Part shown: piece by piece, positions 27,395 to 36,628 of the stretch
Layout of the letters: the number at the start of each line of letters is the position of its first letter
Position numbering within the stretch: position 1 is the stretch's first letter
Origin: Phreatobacter aquaticus
GTDB taxonomy: Bacteria > Pseudomonadota > Alphaproteobacteria > Rhizobiales > Phreatobacteraceae
DNA: 64,000 bases
NCBI RefSeq assembly: GCF_005160265.1
Contig: NZ_CP039865.1
Location: 62,001 to 126,000 of the forward strand
Direction of reading: 5' to 3'
Translations under genes and position numbers: made by a program
Notes under the pieces: model-generated
Seen by the model: the letters and a program-made list of their open reading frames with translations, nothing else
What the model was told of the DNA's origin: nothing
The model's database searches: none

Positions 27395-27817
27395 ATGACG
27401 CAGACGCCTCAATCGATCATCGACATGTTCACCAAGATGGGCCAGGACCTGAAGATTCCCAGCGTCGATCTTGAGAAGATCGTCTCGCACCACCGCAAGA
27501 ACCTGGAGGCGCTCAGCGCCTCGACCAAGGCGGCAGCCGAGGGCGCGACCGCCTTCGCATCCAAGCAGCGCGAGCTGATCGAGGCCGCGATGAAGGACAT
27601 CCAGGCCGCGGCCCAGGGCTTCAAGATGCCGGGCAGCCCGCAGGAAGCCATGCAGGCCCAGGCCGAATTCGCCAAGAAGGCGATGGAAGCCGCGATCAAG
27701 AACACCAAGGACATGGCCGAGCTGGTGCAGAAGTCCAACCAGGACGCCATGAAGATCATCCAGGACCGGATGAAGGAAAGCTTCGAGGAGATCCGCGCCA
27801 GCTTCACCAAGAAGTAG
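27395..27817 (+). CDS. Second phasin-family protein
   Basis: 140 residues, helical, with an N-terminal IIDMFTKMGQDLKIPSVDLEKIV and a long amphipathic region (KAAAEGATAFASKQRELIEAAM onward). This is the pattern of the short phasin subfamily in Rhizobiales. ATG 27395 is preceded by CGGAGAAG; the frame remains open to 27308 but lacks support. It lies 83 bases after the DUF445 gene on the same strand and could be cotranscribed. Together with the phasin at 25284 it points to polyhydroxybutyrate storage. Confidence 0.85.
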   Translation: MTQTPQSIIDMFTKMGQDLKIPSVDLEKIVSHHRKNLEALSASTKAAAEGATAFASKQRELIEAAMKDIQAAAQGFKMPGSPQEAMQAQAEFAKKAMEAAIKNTKDMAELVQKSNQDAMKIIQDRMKESFEEIRASFTKK

Positions 27818-27858
27818 GCGCAAAGGGCCGATTGCCCACACGCCAGCACCGCAATCGA

Positions 27859-27956
27859 CGTCATGGCCGGGCTTGTCCCGGCCATCCACGTCTTGAGGGT
27901 GCCAAGGCGGTGCAGAAGGCAAGTCGTGGATGCTCGCCACAAGGGCGGGCATGACG
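27859..27956. repeat. Palindromic intergenic element, copy 2
   Basis: 98 bases, beginning CGTCATGGCCGGGC and ending GGGCGGGCATGACG. The left arm is identical to copy 1 (7021-7109) for more than 30 bases; the right arm and centre have diverged. It lies between convergent genes (phasin and alpha/beta-hydrolase) and could serve as their terminator. Confidence 0.8.
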
Positions 27957-28003
27957 AACTGTCGAAGGCCGGCTCGTCACGACCGCCAGTATCGAACCGA
28001 TCG

Positions 28004-28780
28004 TCACACCGGCCTGGCGGGATCCGGATAGACCAGCTTGCGCCAGCCGGTGCGGTCGAACGGCGTGAACGAGCCCTCGGGCTGCGCCAGCCGGTCGGCG
28101 ACCGCATAGACGGCCGACGGGTTATGACCCAGCCCGCAATGGCTGCCCTTGACCTCGATGTTCTCGGCAAGCGGGCCCGGCTCTTCCATGCAGCATTGCC
28201 AGGCGCAGACGCCATCGGTGCGGCTGTAGATCGCCGTCGTCGGCATGGGGGGCGTAGCGGCAATGTCGCCGCCCATATGGTTGTCGCGGGCATCCACCTT
28301 GTGCCCGGACGTGAACTCGTAGACGCGCCAGGCATTGGTCGCCCGCGGGTCGCCGGCGAACGGACTGCCAAGCGTGATCACCGAGCGCACCAGATCCGGC
28401 AGCGCCTTGGCAAGCTGGCGCGCATAGATGCCGCCGAGGCTCCAGCCGACGAGGCTCACCTTGCGGCCATGCTTGTCGGCCAGTTCCTTGACGCGATCGA
28501 CCATCCGCCGCTCGAAGCCCGGCAGAAGCCCGTAATTGCGGCCAAGGTCCCAGCCATAGGCCTCGTAGCCCTGCCCCGACAGGAAGGTCCGCAAGGGTCC
28601 GGTCGACCGGTCCGAGGTGATGAGGCCGGGCAGGACCAGAACCGGATGGCCGTCGCCGCGCGGTGCGGTCGACATCAGCGGATAGGCCGCGACAAAGGCG
28701 GCGAGTTCAGGGATCGCGCGGCCCTCGAGGAGCAGCAGGGTCTTGGAAGGGGGCGGCAATGTCGCCGATGCCGATGCCAT
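28004..28780 (-). CDS. Alpha/beta hydrolase (putative lipase/esterase)
   Basis: 258 residues, no signal peptide. The oxyanion segment is LVLPGLITSD, the nucleophile elbow is VGWSLGG (Ser114), and a late His lies in EVKGSHCGLGHNP. A cysteine-rich GVCAWQCCMEEPG loop is unusual. The fold resembles intracellular PGAP1/lipase-like esterases. It is downstream of the wax-ester synthase/DGAT gene on the same strand with a 160-base gap, so it could hydrolyse stored neutral lipids or thioesters; this is inference. Confidence 0.8.
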   Translation of the reverse strand: MASASATLPPPSKTLLLLEGRAIPELAAFVAAYPLMSTAPRGDGHPVLVLPGLITSDRSTGPLRTFLSGQGYEAYGWDLGRNYGLLPGFERRMVDRVKELADKHGRKVSLVGWSLGGIYARQLAKALPDLVRSVITLGSPFAGDPRATNAWRVYEFTSGHKVDARDNHMGGDIAATPPMPTTAIYSRTDGVCAWQCCMEEPGPLAENIEVKGSHCGLGHNPSAVYAVADRLAQPEGSFTPFDRTGWRKLVYPDPARPV

Positions 28781-28940
28781 GCTGTTTCCTCTCGTCTGGT
28801 GCCGGTAACCTCGGGGGTCCCGGCTTGGCGCAGCTCTGAATCAAGAGCTGGCGCACACAGGAGAACACCGAAGGCCGATCTTCACAAGCCTGCGCAACGC
28901 CTCAACAGATGGGGATGTTCCAGGCGCGGCGCCATTTGCC

Positions 28941-30650
28941 TCATCTCGCAGCGGCTTTCGGCGCACGGGTCTTGACCGATGCCGCCTTGGCCGATGCCGC
29001 CTTGGCTGAGGCGGGTTTGGCCGCCGGTGCCGTCGCCACACGGGCCTTGGCCGCTCCGGCCTTCGGTTTGGCTGAGGGCTTGGCAGCCTTGGCCGCAACC
29101 GGCTTCTGCGCGGCCTTGCCATCCGCGGCCGTAGCAGCCCTGTCCTTTGCCGGCTCTTGACTTGGAGCCGGAGAGGCCTCCACATTTTTGTGTGGCGCAG
29201 CGGCCGCCATTTTGGCCACCACCGCCGTCTTCAACTCGGCCAGCGCCTCGGCCAGATGATCGGCGAGCCGCCCCATATCGGGCACGGCCTTGGCGCAGCC
29301 GGTCAGCCCGAAATCGAGATGATCCAGATAGCTCTGGACCGTGAAGTTCAGCCCCACGCCATGGGTCGGGATCGACACCGGATAGAGCGCCGATATTTTA
29401 GCACCAGCGCAGTAGAGGGGGAAATTCGGTCCGGCCGTGTTGGAAATCACCACGTTGACACCCATCGGCACGAGGTCGGCGAGCCCCGACTTGCCGAACA
29501 GTTTCATTAGCCCCGGCAGCAGCAGAGGCGCGCCGATCATCGTGAAGTCCTTGGGCGCGGCACTCTTGGCGGTGCCGGCGATCGACTTCGATGTGTTCGA
29601 TGTCCTGCGGATCGAGGCCAGCCGTTCCAGCGGATCGGCAATATCGGTCGCCAGCGGGCAGTTCATGCCGAAGACCTGATTGTTGATCTCGGTATTACCG
29701 GCTTCCCGGAGCGAGATCGGCACGAAGGCGATGAGCGGCGTCTTCGGCAGTTTCTTGCGGGCGAGGAGATAACGACGGAGCGCGCCCGAACATATCCCCA
29801 TCACCACGTCGTTGATCTTGGCGCCCGTCGCCTTGGCGATGAGCTTGGCATCCGCCAGCGGCAGCGACCGCGCGGCATAGGCGCGCTGGCCCGTGATGGT
29901 GACGTTGAAGGGCGTCTTCGGCGGCACGAAGGACGGCAATTGAGCACCGCCAGACGTCGTCTTGGGCTCATCCGCAGCAGGAGCTTTCCCGGAACCAGCC
30001 GGAGACAGGGCTCCGGCGACCGAGGTGATCAGCTCAGCGCCGGCCGCCAGCATGTTGAGATGCTGACGCATCAGATTGCCGACGAGATCGTTCAATCCGG
30101 TCAGCGCCCGCTCGGCCTGGCTCGGCTTCGGCGGCAGGGCCCTGGGCTCCGGCGGCTCGACGACCCGTGGCACCTCGGTGACATCATAAAGCGCCTTTGT
30201 GATGACCATGCCGGCTCCGCCATCGACCGCGGCATGGTGCACCTTGGAATAGAGCGCGAGGCGCCCATCGGCGAGGCCTTCGATCACGGTGAACTGCCAG
30301 AGCGGCTTGGACCGGTCGAGCAGGACCGAATGCAGCTCGCCGACCTTGGCCTCGAGCTGGTCGAACGAGCCCGGCCCATCCAGCACCACCTGGCGCACGT
30401 GATAGGCGAAATCGACGTCGGCGGTATCGACCCAGCCGGGATGGTCGAGATCGAGGAGCGTGCGGGCGAGCTTCTTGGAGAAGATCGGAATGAGATGGAT
30501 GCGCGTCTTCAGGAAGGCGGTGAAATGGTCGTGAAACGACCCCGTCATGCCCTTCGGACGGTCATAGAGCGTCAGCCCCGCCACATGCATGGGGGTCTCG
30601 GGCGTCTCCATGTAGAGAAAGGTCGCGTCGATGCCGCTGAGCTGCTTCAT
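28941..30650 (-). CDS. Wax ester synthase / diacylglycerol acyltransferase (WS/DGAT) with Lys/Ala-rich tail
   Basis: 569 residues, acyl-CoA-dependent enzyme making wax esters or triacylglycerol. The catalytic motif HHxxxDG is at 138-144 (HHAAVDG), preceded by PLWQFTVIEGL, with NxxNxxVFGMNCPL-type and PLYCAGAKISALYPVS segments downstream. It has a strong GGAGG site. The last roughly 95 residues form a low-complexity tail of Ala, Lys and Pro (repeats such as AKAASAKAAS) resembling histone-H1-like proteins. The gene is transcribed away from the NRPS-PKS operon across a 396-base divergent region. Confidence 0.92.
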   Translation of the reverse strand: MKQLSGIDATFLYMETPETPMHVAGLTLYDRPKGMTGSFHDHFTAFLKTRIHLIPIFSKKLARTLLDLDHPGWVDTADVDFAYHVRQVVLDGPGSFDQLEAKVGELHSVLLDRSKPLWQFTVIEGLADGRLALYSKVHHAAVDGGAGMVITKALYDVTEVPRVVEPPEPRALPPKPSQAERALTGLNDLVGNLMRQHLNMLAAGAELITSVAGALSPAGSGKAPAADEPKTTSGGAQLPSFVPPKTPFNVTITGQRAYAARSLPLADAKLIAKATGAKINDVVMGICSGALRRYLLARKKLPKTPLIAFVPISLREAGNTEINNQVFGMNCPLATDIADPLERLASIRRTSNTSKSIAGTAKSAAPKDFTMIGAPLLLPGLMKLFGKSGLADLVPMGVNVVISNTAGPNFPLYCAGAKISALYPVSIPTHGVGLNFTVQSYLDHLDFGLTGCAKAVPDMGRLADHLAEALAELKTAVVAKMAAAAPHKNVEASPAPSQEPAKDRAATAADGKAAQKPVAAKAAKPSAKPKAGAAKARVATAPAAKPASAKAASAKAASVKTRAPKAAAR

Positions 30651-31046
30651 GCACGCCTCCCTGGAGACGATCCTCTCGCGCCCTGGGCAAGGCGGGGGAT
30701 CCTTGGACGACATTGAACGCTCTCGCGACCAGATCTGGCAAGCCCTGGGCTGCAGCGGGCTTTCGCATCGGAGCGGGGACTGAACCCTCTCCCCGCACGC
30801 GGGGAGAGGGCAAGGGTGAGGGGCTCGTGCGGCCTGGATGAGGGCTGGGGCCGACGGCGACGGCCAGGCGGACGCAGCGCAGCATTTGGCTGGGGACTGG
30901 TCCCATGACAGGGCCGTCTTCAATCGACACATCGGGCAAAGTCTGATTGGAATCTCACAGGACAAAGTCGGAATCGGTTCTGGCCGAACTGTATCTGCGT
31001 GCCGCGCGTCCTTGAGCCTCCCCGACGGTGCCGCACCTTGACCACC
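30651..31046. promoter_or_regulatory. Divergent promoter region between WS/DGAT and the NRPS-PKS operon
   Basis: 396 bases with no convincing gene. It holds the GC palindrome at 30785-30810 and a direct repeat of CAAAGTC (30937-30943 and 30963-30969), each followed by GGAATC (30949-30954 and 30970-30975). No clear sigma-70 -35/-10 pair is recognisable. This region must contain the start site of the 32-kb operon unless transcription enters elsewhere. Confidence 0.4.
30785..30810. repeat. Perfect GC-rich palindrome (REP-like)
   Basis: CCCTCTCCCCGC and GCGGGGAGAGGG are perfect 12-base arms around AC, followed by CAAGGGTGAGGGG. The core resembles the ends of the element at 4306-4492 and is a common proteobacterial intergenic repeat. 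Confidence 0.7.
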
Positions 31047-32249
31047 ATGCACGTCCGCCTCATTCCCAGCATTGCCGGCGCGGTGATCGTCGTGTCGCAG
31101 CTCTCGAATTTCGTGTTCGCGCCGGCATTGCCCGAGATCAGCCGCCATTTCACCATCGCGCCCGGCACGGCGCAGCTTCTGATGACCGTCTTCCTCGCGG
31201 GCTATGCCGCCGTGCAGATCGTCGTCGGGCCGCTCGCCGACAGCCTCGGCCGCCGCCCGGTCCTGATCGCAGGCGTGCTGCTCCTTGCACTCGGCTGCGC
31301 GGTTTCCGGTCTGGCACCGACCATGGCCCTGCTCTTTGCCGGCATCATCCTCCAGTCACTTGGCGCGGGCATCCTGCCGACCATCGGCCAGGCCATGATC
31401 CGCGACAGCCAGACCCAGCAGCGCACGATGACCATCCTCACGCGGCTCGGCATGGCACTGGCGCTCGCCTCCGCCGTGACGCCGATGATAGGCACGACGC
31501 TGGTCGGCGGCCTCGGCTGGCGCGGCCTGTTCCTTGCCATGGCTGTCGCCGCGCTGGCCCTCCTGCCCTTCTCCTGGATCTCGCCCGAGACGCTCTCAGC
31601 CCCCCAGCTTGCGGCGGCCCGCGCCTCCTCGCCGATGGAAATCGCGCTGTCCGGCTATCGCGCGGCGCTCGGCCAGCGGCGGCTGGTGCTCTACGCGATC
31701 ATGATCGGCTGCCTCACCGGTGCGATGACGGTGTTCTTCACCGGCGCGCCCTTCCTGTTCATCCACACCCTCAAGGTCTCGGTCCATGCCTATGGATTGT
31801 GGGCCTTCGCGGCCTTCCTGCCCTTCATCGCCGGCGCCATGGCGGTGCCGGTCCTCTTGAAGCGGAAGTGGCTGTCGCTTGAGGACAATATCCTGCTCGG
31901 CTGCGGCCTGGCGGTTGCGGGCACGGGCTTCGGCTGGTTCGCCAGCGACTGGGATCCGACACCGGTCCTGGTGCTGATCGGCGCCGGCCTGTTCACCTTC
32001 GGCCTCGGCATTGCCGTCGTGCTCGGCAAGCCGGCGGCGCTTCTCGGGATCACAGACAGGATCGCAGCCTCGACCGCGCTCATCACCTTCCTGATGACCG
32101 TGCTGGCCGCCGCCATCTCGGCCGTCGCCGGCGTGGTCGAGGCGGTGGCGCATGTGGCGATCTTCGGCATCATGTTCGCCAGCACCGCGGTCGCCTTCGC
32201 CGCAGCGCTTGCGGCCGGACGGCCGGCGCGGCAGGCGGTCGCGGCATGA
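31047..32249 (+). CDS. MFS efflux transporter (Bcr/CflA-like), first gene of the NRPS-PKS operon
   Basis: 400 residues with about twelve hydrophobic helices. The MFS motif between helices 2 and 3 reads GPLADSLGRRPVLIAG, and helix 5 holds the antiporter-type motif region (LASAVTPMIGTTLVGGLGWRG). The family exports drugs and peptides by proton antiport. Its last four bases overlap the PKS start (ATGA), so it is translationally coupled to the biosynthetic genes and is the best candidate for product export. The start is ATG 31047, with no strong ribosome-binding site; a frame start at 30999 is possible. Confidence 0.87.
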   Translation: MHVRLIPSIAGAVIVVSQLSNFVFAPALPEISRHFTIAPGTAQLLMTVFLAGYAAVQIVVGPLADSLGRRPVLIAGVLLLALGCAVSGLAPTMALLFAGIILQSLGAGILPTIGQAMIRDSQTQQRTMTILTRLGMALALASAVTPMIGTTLVGGLGWRGLFLAMAVAALALLPFSWISPETLSAPQLAAARASSPMEIALSGYRAALGQRRLVLYAIMIGCLTGAMTVFFTGAPFLFIHTLKVSVHAYGLWAFAAFLPFIAGAMAVPVLLKRKWLSLEDNILLGCGLAVAGTGFGWFASDWDPTPVLVLIGAGLFTFGLGIAVVLGKPAALLGITDRIAASTALITFLMTVLAAAISAVAGVVEAVAHVAIFGIMFASTAVAFAAALAAGRPARQAVAA

Positions 32250-35200
32250 GCACAGAGACAGCCCCGGCCGGTGGCATCGCCATTGTCGGCATGGCCGGGC
32301 GCTTTCCGGGCGCCGATGACATCGACGCCTTCTGGCGCCTGCTGCGCGAAGGCCGCGACGGCATCAGCCGATTCTCCCGCGACGAGCTTCTGGCCGCCGG
32401 CCATTCCGCCGCGACTATCGACCATCCCGACTATGTGCCCGCCAAGGGCATGATCGCCGATGGCGATTGCTTCGACGCGGCCTTCTTCGGCATCCCGCCC
32501 CGTGAGGCCGCCTATCTCGACCCCCAGCACCGCCTGTTCCTGGAGACCTGCTGGCACGCGCTGGAACATGCCGGCTACGACCCCGCGACCTTTCCGGGCT
32601 GGATCGGCGTCTATGCCGGCGAAGCCGAACAGAGCCATCAGGCGGCCCTCCTGGCGCGCCAGCGAGACGTGGCGGAAGCCGCCCGCTCCAACCCGGTCTT
32701 CTTCGGCAACAGCCCGGATTTCCTGGCCTCCCGCGTCGCCTACAAGTTCGATCTGCGCGGACCCGCCCTGACGCTGCAGACGGCCTGTTCCACGTCGCTG
32801 GTCGCCGTCCACCTCGCCTGCCAGTCGCTGCTCACCTTCGAGAGCGATCTGGCGCTGGCCGGTGGCGTCTCGGTCAGCACGCCGAATGTCGAGGGCTACC
32901 TCTTCGCCCATGGATCGGTGGAGGCGCCCGACGGAATCTGCCGGCCTTTCGATGCCGGTGCCGCAGGCACGCTGCCCTCCAACGGCGTCGGTGTCGTCGC
33001 GCTGAAGCGCGTCGAGGATGCACTGGAGGCCGGCGACACGATCCATGCGGTGATCCTGGGCAGCGCGATCAACAATGATGGCGCGCGCAAGGTGGGCTTC
33101 ACCGCGCCGAGCCTGGACGGCCAGGCCGATGCCATCGCACTCGCTCACCGGATCGCCGGAGTTGCACCGGACGCCATCGGCTATGTCGAGGCGCACGGCA
33201 CCGGCACAGTCATGGGCGACCCGATCGAGGTGGCGGCGCTGAGCCGCGCCTTTGGCGATGAACCGGCTCCGGCCGCCCGGACCATTCTCGGTTCGCTCAA
33301 GGGCAATGTCGGGCATCTCAAGGCCGCCGCCGGCATTGCCGGGCTGATCAAGGCGGCGCTGACGCTGAAGCACCGCGAGATCCCGCCAACCCTGCATTTC
33401 CAGGCGGCCAATCCAAATCTGGGGCTGGACATTTCGCGCTTCTCGGTGGCGCCGGGCCTGCTCCCCTGGACCTCGGACCGGCCGCGCCATGCCGCCGTCA
33501 GTTCCTTCGGCATTGGCGGCACCAATGCCCATCTGGTGCTTCAGGAAGCACCACCTGCGCTCGCGGCAAGCCCCATCACGCGCCCCCTGATCCTGCCGGT
33601 CTCGGCCCATGACGATCAGACGCTCGACCGGATGGTCGCCCGCCTCGGCGATGCCCTGGCCGAAGCCAGCGGAGCGGTGGCACTTCCCGATGCGGCGCAG
33701 ACGCTGCAGCTGGGTCGCCGCCATTTTCCCCGCCGGCGCGCCGTGGTCGCCGCCACCCTGGACGAGGCCATAGACGGTTGCCGCGGCCGCGGCACGGTGC
33801 TGTCCGGCCGCATCGGCGCTGGCCCGCGCCCGATCTGCTTCCTGCTGCAGGGACAGGGCAGCGAATTCATCGGCATGGGGTCCGCGCTCCAGGCCCAGGA
33901 GCCGGTCTATCGCGAGGCCATGGACCGCTGCGCCGCCGAAATCCTGCGCCTGACCGGCACGGACATCCGCAGCGTGATCGCAACCGGAGCCCATGGCGCG
34001 GCGCGCCTTGGCGACACCCGCTGGACCCAGCCGGCCCTGTTCGCGGCGCAATATGCGCTCGCACGCCTGCTCGGGAGCTGGGGGATCAAGCCCGACCGGC
34101 TGATCGGCCACAGCGTGGGCGAGATCAGTGCGGCCTGCCTTGCAGGCGTGATGGAGCTCGAGACCGCCATCGCGTTGGTGGTGGCGCGGGCTGAGGCCAT
34201 GCAGCAGAGCCCCGAGGGCGCCATGCTGGCGGTGGCTCTGTCCGAGACAGCGCTCGGTCCGCTCGATCCCGATCTCGAGATCGCCGCGATCAATGCGCCA
34301 GGGCAGTGCGTCGTCTCCGGCTCGACCGAGGCCATCGCCCGCGCCGAAGCGGACTGGCGCGCCGCCAGCGTCCAGACCCGCCGCCTGCCGGCCAAACGCG
34401 CTTTCCATTCCCGCCGGCTCGATGCCGCTCTCGAAGGGTTTCGCGCGTCGATTGCCCGCCTGCCGCTGTCGCCGCCGCGCATTCCGATCGTCTCGAACCT
34501 CCATGGCGGCCTTCTCTCCGACCGCGACGCCGTCGACCCGGCCTATTGGGTGAACCAGGCGCGCCGTCCCGTGCGCTTCCTGGACGGGCTCCACAGCGTG
34601 CTCTCCGAGGGGCCGCAGATCCTGCTCGAAGTCGGCCCTGGCCGCACGCTCTCGACCTTCGCCCGGCGCCATCCCAGGCGCACGCCCGAGACCGAGATCA
34701 TCGCAATGATGCCGGCGCCCGAGCCGGGCCAGGCCAGCGACGGACGCGAGACCTATGCGGCGCTGGCGGATGCCTTCGTCCAAGGCTGCGAGATCGACTG
34801 GCAGGGCGTCAATGCCGGCCGGCCCATCCGACGCGTGCCTCTGCCGCTCTATCCGTTCCAGCGCACCCGCTATCGCGTCCAGGACTTGCCACTCGACGGC
34901 CTGCCGGACGAGACAGCACCGGTCAGCAAGGCCTCGGGGGCGCGCGGCGATTTGGTCTTCCTGCCCACGTGGCAGCGCAGCGGCAGAGCAAGCCCCGCGC
35001 CCCTGGCGGGCACCACCTGGCTGTTCGGGGACGCGCGGACGCCGGTCGCCCATGCCATCGCATCAGCGGTCGGCAAGGCAGGCGGCAGGCTCGCCGCCGT
35101 GCCCGCGGACAGCACCGCCGCCGGCCTGGCGGAACGGCTCGGCACCGATCCGCCGCAGCGGATCATCCACCTCGCCGGGCTGGAACCAGGTCCCGGCCGC

Positions 35201-36628
35201 GCCGGCTACGACACGCTGCTCACCCTCGCCCATGCGCTCGATGTAGCGCGCGTCACCGCGCCTGTGGCGCTGGTTGTCGCCGCCCGCAGCCTGTTCGCCG
35301 TGGAAAGCCGGGACGACCCAGATCCGGAGGCCGCCCTGGCGCTCGGGCCGTGCCTGGTTCTCGGCCAGGAAATGCCCAATGTCGCGGTCTGGGTCATCGA
35401 TGCCGATGCGGACACGCCGGCGGCGCTGATTGCCGCCCATTGCCTGTCCGAGGGCCCGCCGGTCGCCGCCCTGCGCGGTGGCCGCCTGCTTGCCCGCGCC
35501 TTCCATCCGCTGCCGGAGACCGGTGCGCCCAGCGCGTTCCGGCAAGGCGGCCATTATCTGGTCACGGGCGGGCTCGGCCGCCTGGGGCTGGCGGTCGCCC
35601 GCGAATTGGCGGAGCGCCACGGCGCGAAGCTGACGTTGATCGGCCGCTCGATGCCAGCGAATGCCGCTTCCGGCCTTTCGGCCATCGAGGCGGCGGGCGG
35701 CCAGGCTTTCGCCGCGCTTGGCGACATCACCGATGCCGCGGCGCTCGCCGCGATCGTGGCTGCGGCCGAGGACCGGTTCGGCCCGCTCGACGGCATCCTG
35801 CACATGGCGGCGGAGACGCGCGCCTTCACGCCGCTGGCTGCCACCGGTCCGGCCGAGACCTCCGCCATGCTGACGGCCAAGGTCGGAGGGCTGAAGGCGC
35901 TCGAACAGGTCCTCGGCGGCCGCGATCTCGCAGTCCGGGTGCTGATGTCGTCGCTCGCCTCCGTGATGGGCGGCCTCGGCTTTGCCGCCTATGCCGCCGC
36001 CAATGCCTGGCTCGATACCTATGCCGAGCGTTCGCGACGCTGGACCGCGATCTCGTGGGACGCCTGGGCCGAAGGCCTGGCGGCGGGCGCGGATGTCGCG
36101 GCGGCCCGCTATGCGCTCGCAACCAGGGACGCCGTCGATGCGATGGAGCACCTGCTCGCGGCCGGGATATCCGGCCATGCCCTTGTCTGCGGCGGCAACC
36201 TCGAGCAGCGGCTGACCGCCTGGACGGGCGCCCGGAGCCAGGCATCGCTGCCGGCTGCCGCCGCGCAAACCCAGGCCGGCGGCGCGGCCGCACTCGCGGC
36301 CATCTTCTCCGAGGTGCTCGGCCATGCCGACCTCGCCGAGGACGACGACTTCTTCGACCGCGGCGGCGATTCCCTGCAGGCGATCCAGGTGATCTCGCGG
36401 TTGCGCCAGCGCCTGGCCTTGCCGGTCACGGCGGCGCTGTTCTTCGACAACACCACGCCGCGCAAGCTCGCCGAAGCCGTCGCCGGCATGACACGCGACA
36501 CCGGGGCGCTCGCCCCGGCGCTCGATGCGCCGGTCAGCGACGAGGCGCGCCGCTCGGTCGAGGTCATGTCCGGCGAGGAGGTCAACCGGCTGCTGGAGCG
36601 GCTGCTGGCCGAGGGGGCGAGCCCGTGA
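32246..36628 (+). CDS. Type I PKS module: KS-AT-KR-ACP (predicted malonyl extender)
   Basis: 1460 residues. KS at about 8-435 has an intact triad (Cys181 in TACSTSL, His317 in HGTGT, His357 in GNVGH). AT at about 530-830 has nucleophile Ser623 (GHSVGE) and specificity motif RAFH at 718-721; the Phe fits malonyl-CoA. No dehydratase is visible before the KR (about 1105-1290: TGGLGRLG, Ser1236, Tyr1249, Asn1253), so a beta-hydroxy group is expected. ACP Ser1376 lies in GGDSLQ. The C-terminal tail EEVNRLLERLLAEG is a probable docking helix. Coupled by four bases to the genes on both sides. Predicted role: extend the N-methylated aliphatic residue to a dolaisoleuine-like unit. Confidence 0.95.
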   Translation: MSTETAPAGGIAIVGMAGRFPGADDIDAFWRLLREGRDGISRFSRDELLAAGHSAATIDHPDYVPAKGMIADGDCFDAAFFGIPPREAAYLDPQHRLFLETCWHALEHAGYDPATFPGWIGVYAGEAEQSHQAALLARQRDVAEAARSNPVFFGNSPDFLASRVAYKFDLRGPALTLQTACSTSLVAVHLACQSLLTFESDLALAGGVSVSTPNVEGYLFAHGSVEAPDGICRPFDAGAAGTLPSNGVGVVALKRVEDALEAGDTIHAVILGSAINNDGARKVGFTAPSLDGQADAIALAHRIAGVAPDAIGYVEAHGTGTVMGDPIEVAALSRAFGDEPAPAARTILGSLKGNVGHLKAAAGIAGLIKAALTLKHREIPPTLHFQAANPNLGLDISRFSVAPGLLPWTSDRPRHAAVSSFGIGGTNAHLVLQEAPPALAASPITRPLILPVSAHDDQTLDRMVARLGDALAEASGAVALPDAAQTLQLGRRHFPRRRAVVAATLDEAIDGCRGRGTVLSGRIGAGPRPICFLLQGQGSEFIGMGSALQAQEPVYREAMDRCAAEILRLTGTDIRSVIATGAHGAARLGDTRWTQPALFAAQYALARLLGSWGIKPDRLIGHSVGEISAACLAGVMELETAIALVVARAEAMQQSPEGAMLAVALSETALGPLDPDLEIAAINAPGQCVVSGSTEAIARAEADWRAASVQTRRLPAKRAFHSRRLDAALEGFRASIARLPLSPPRIPIVSNLHGGLLSDRDAVDPAYWVNQARRPVRFLDGLHSVLSEGPQILLEVGPGRTLSTFARRHPRRTPETEIIAMMPAPEPGQASDGRETYAALADAFVQGCEIDWQGVNAGRPIRRVPLPLYPFQRTRYRVQDLPLDGLPDETAPVSKASGARGDLVFLPTWQRSGRASPAPLAGTTWLFGDARTPVAHAIASAVGKAGGRLAAVPADSTAAGLAERLGTDPPQRIIHLAGLEPGPGRAGYDTLLTLAHALDVARVTAPVALVVAARSLFAVESRDDPDPEAALALGPCLVLGQEMPNVAVWVIDADADTPAALIAAHCLSEGPPVAALRGGRLLARAFHPLPETGAPSAFRQGGHYLVTGGLGRLGLAVARELAERHGAKLTLIGRSMPANAASGLSAIEAAGGQAFAALGDITDAAALAAIVAAAEDRFGPLDGILHMAAETRAFTPLAATGPAETSAMLTAKVGGLKALEQVLGGRDLAVRVLMSSLASVMGGLGFAAYAAANAWLDTYAERSRRWTAISWDAWAEGLAAGADVAAARYALATRDAVDAMEHLLAAGISGHALVCGGNLEQRLTAWTGARSQASLPAAAAQTQAGGAAALAAIFSEVLGHADLAEDDDFFDRGGDSLQAIQVISRLRQRLALPVTAALFFDNTTPRKLAEAVAGMTRDTGALAPALDAPVSDEARRSVEVMSGEEVNRLLERLLAEGASP

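Noticed and set aside
31790-35053. Minus-strand ORF of 1087 codons opposite the MFS and first PKS genes, and similar long antisense frames (for example 483-2189, 54 kb-61 kb)
   Set aside because: They lie exactly opposite well-supported genes, have Arg/Gly/His-rich composition without domain motifs, and follow from the high GC of codon position three.
34306-36624. Proline NRPS extended upstream to 34306 (1878 codons)
   Set aside because: The extension is a shadow of the PKS gene; the domain structure starts after GTG 36625, which overlaps the PKS stop.
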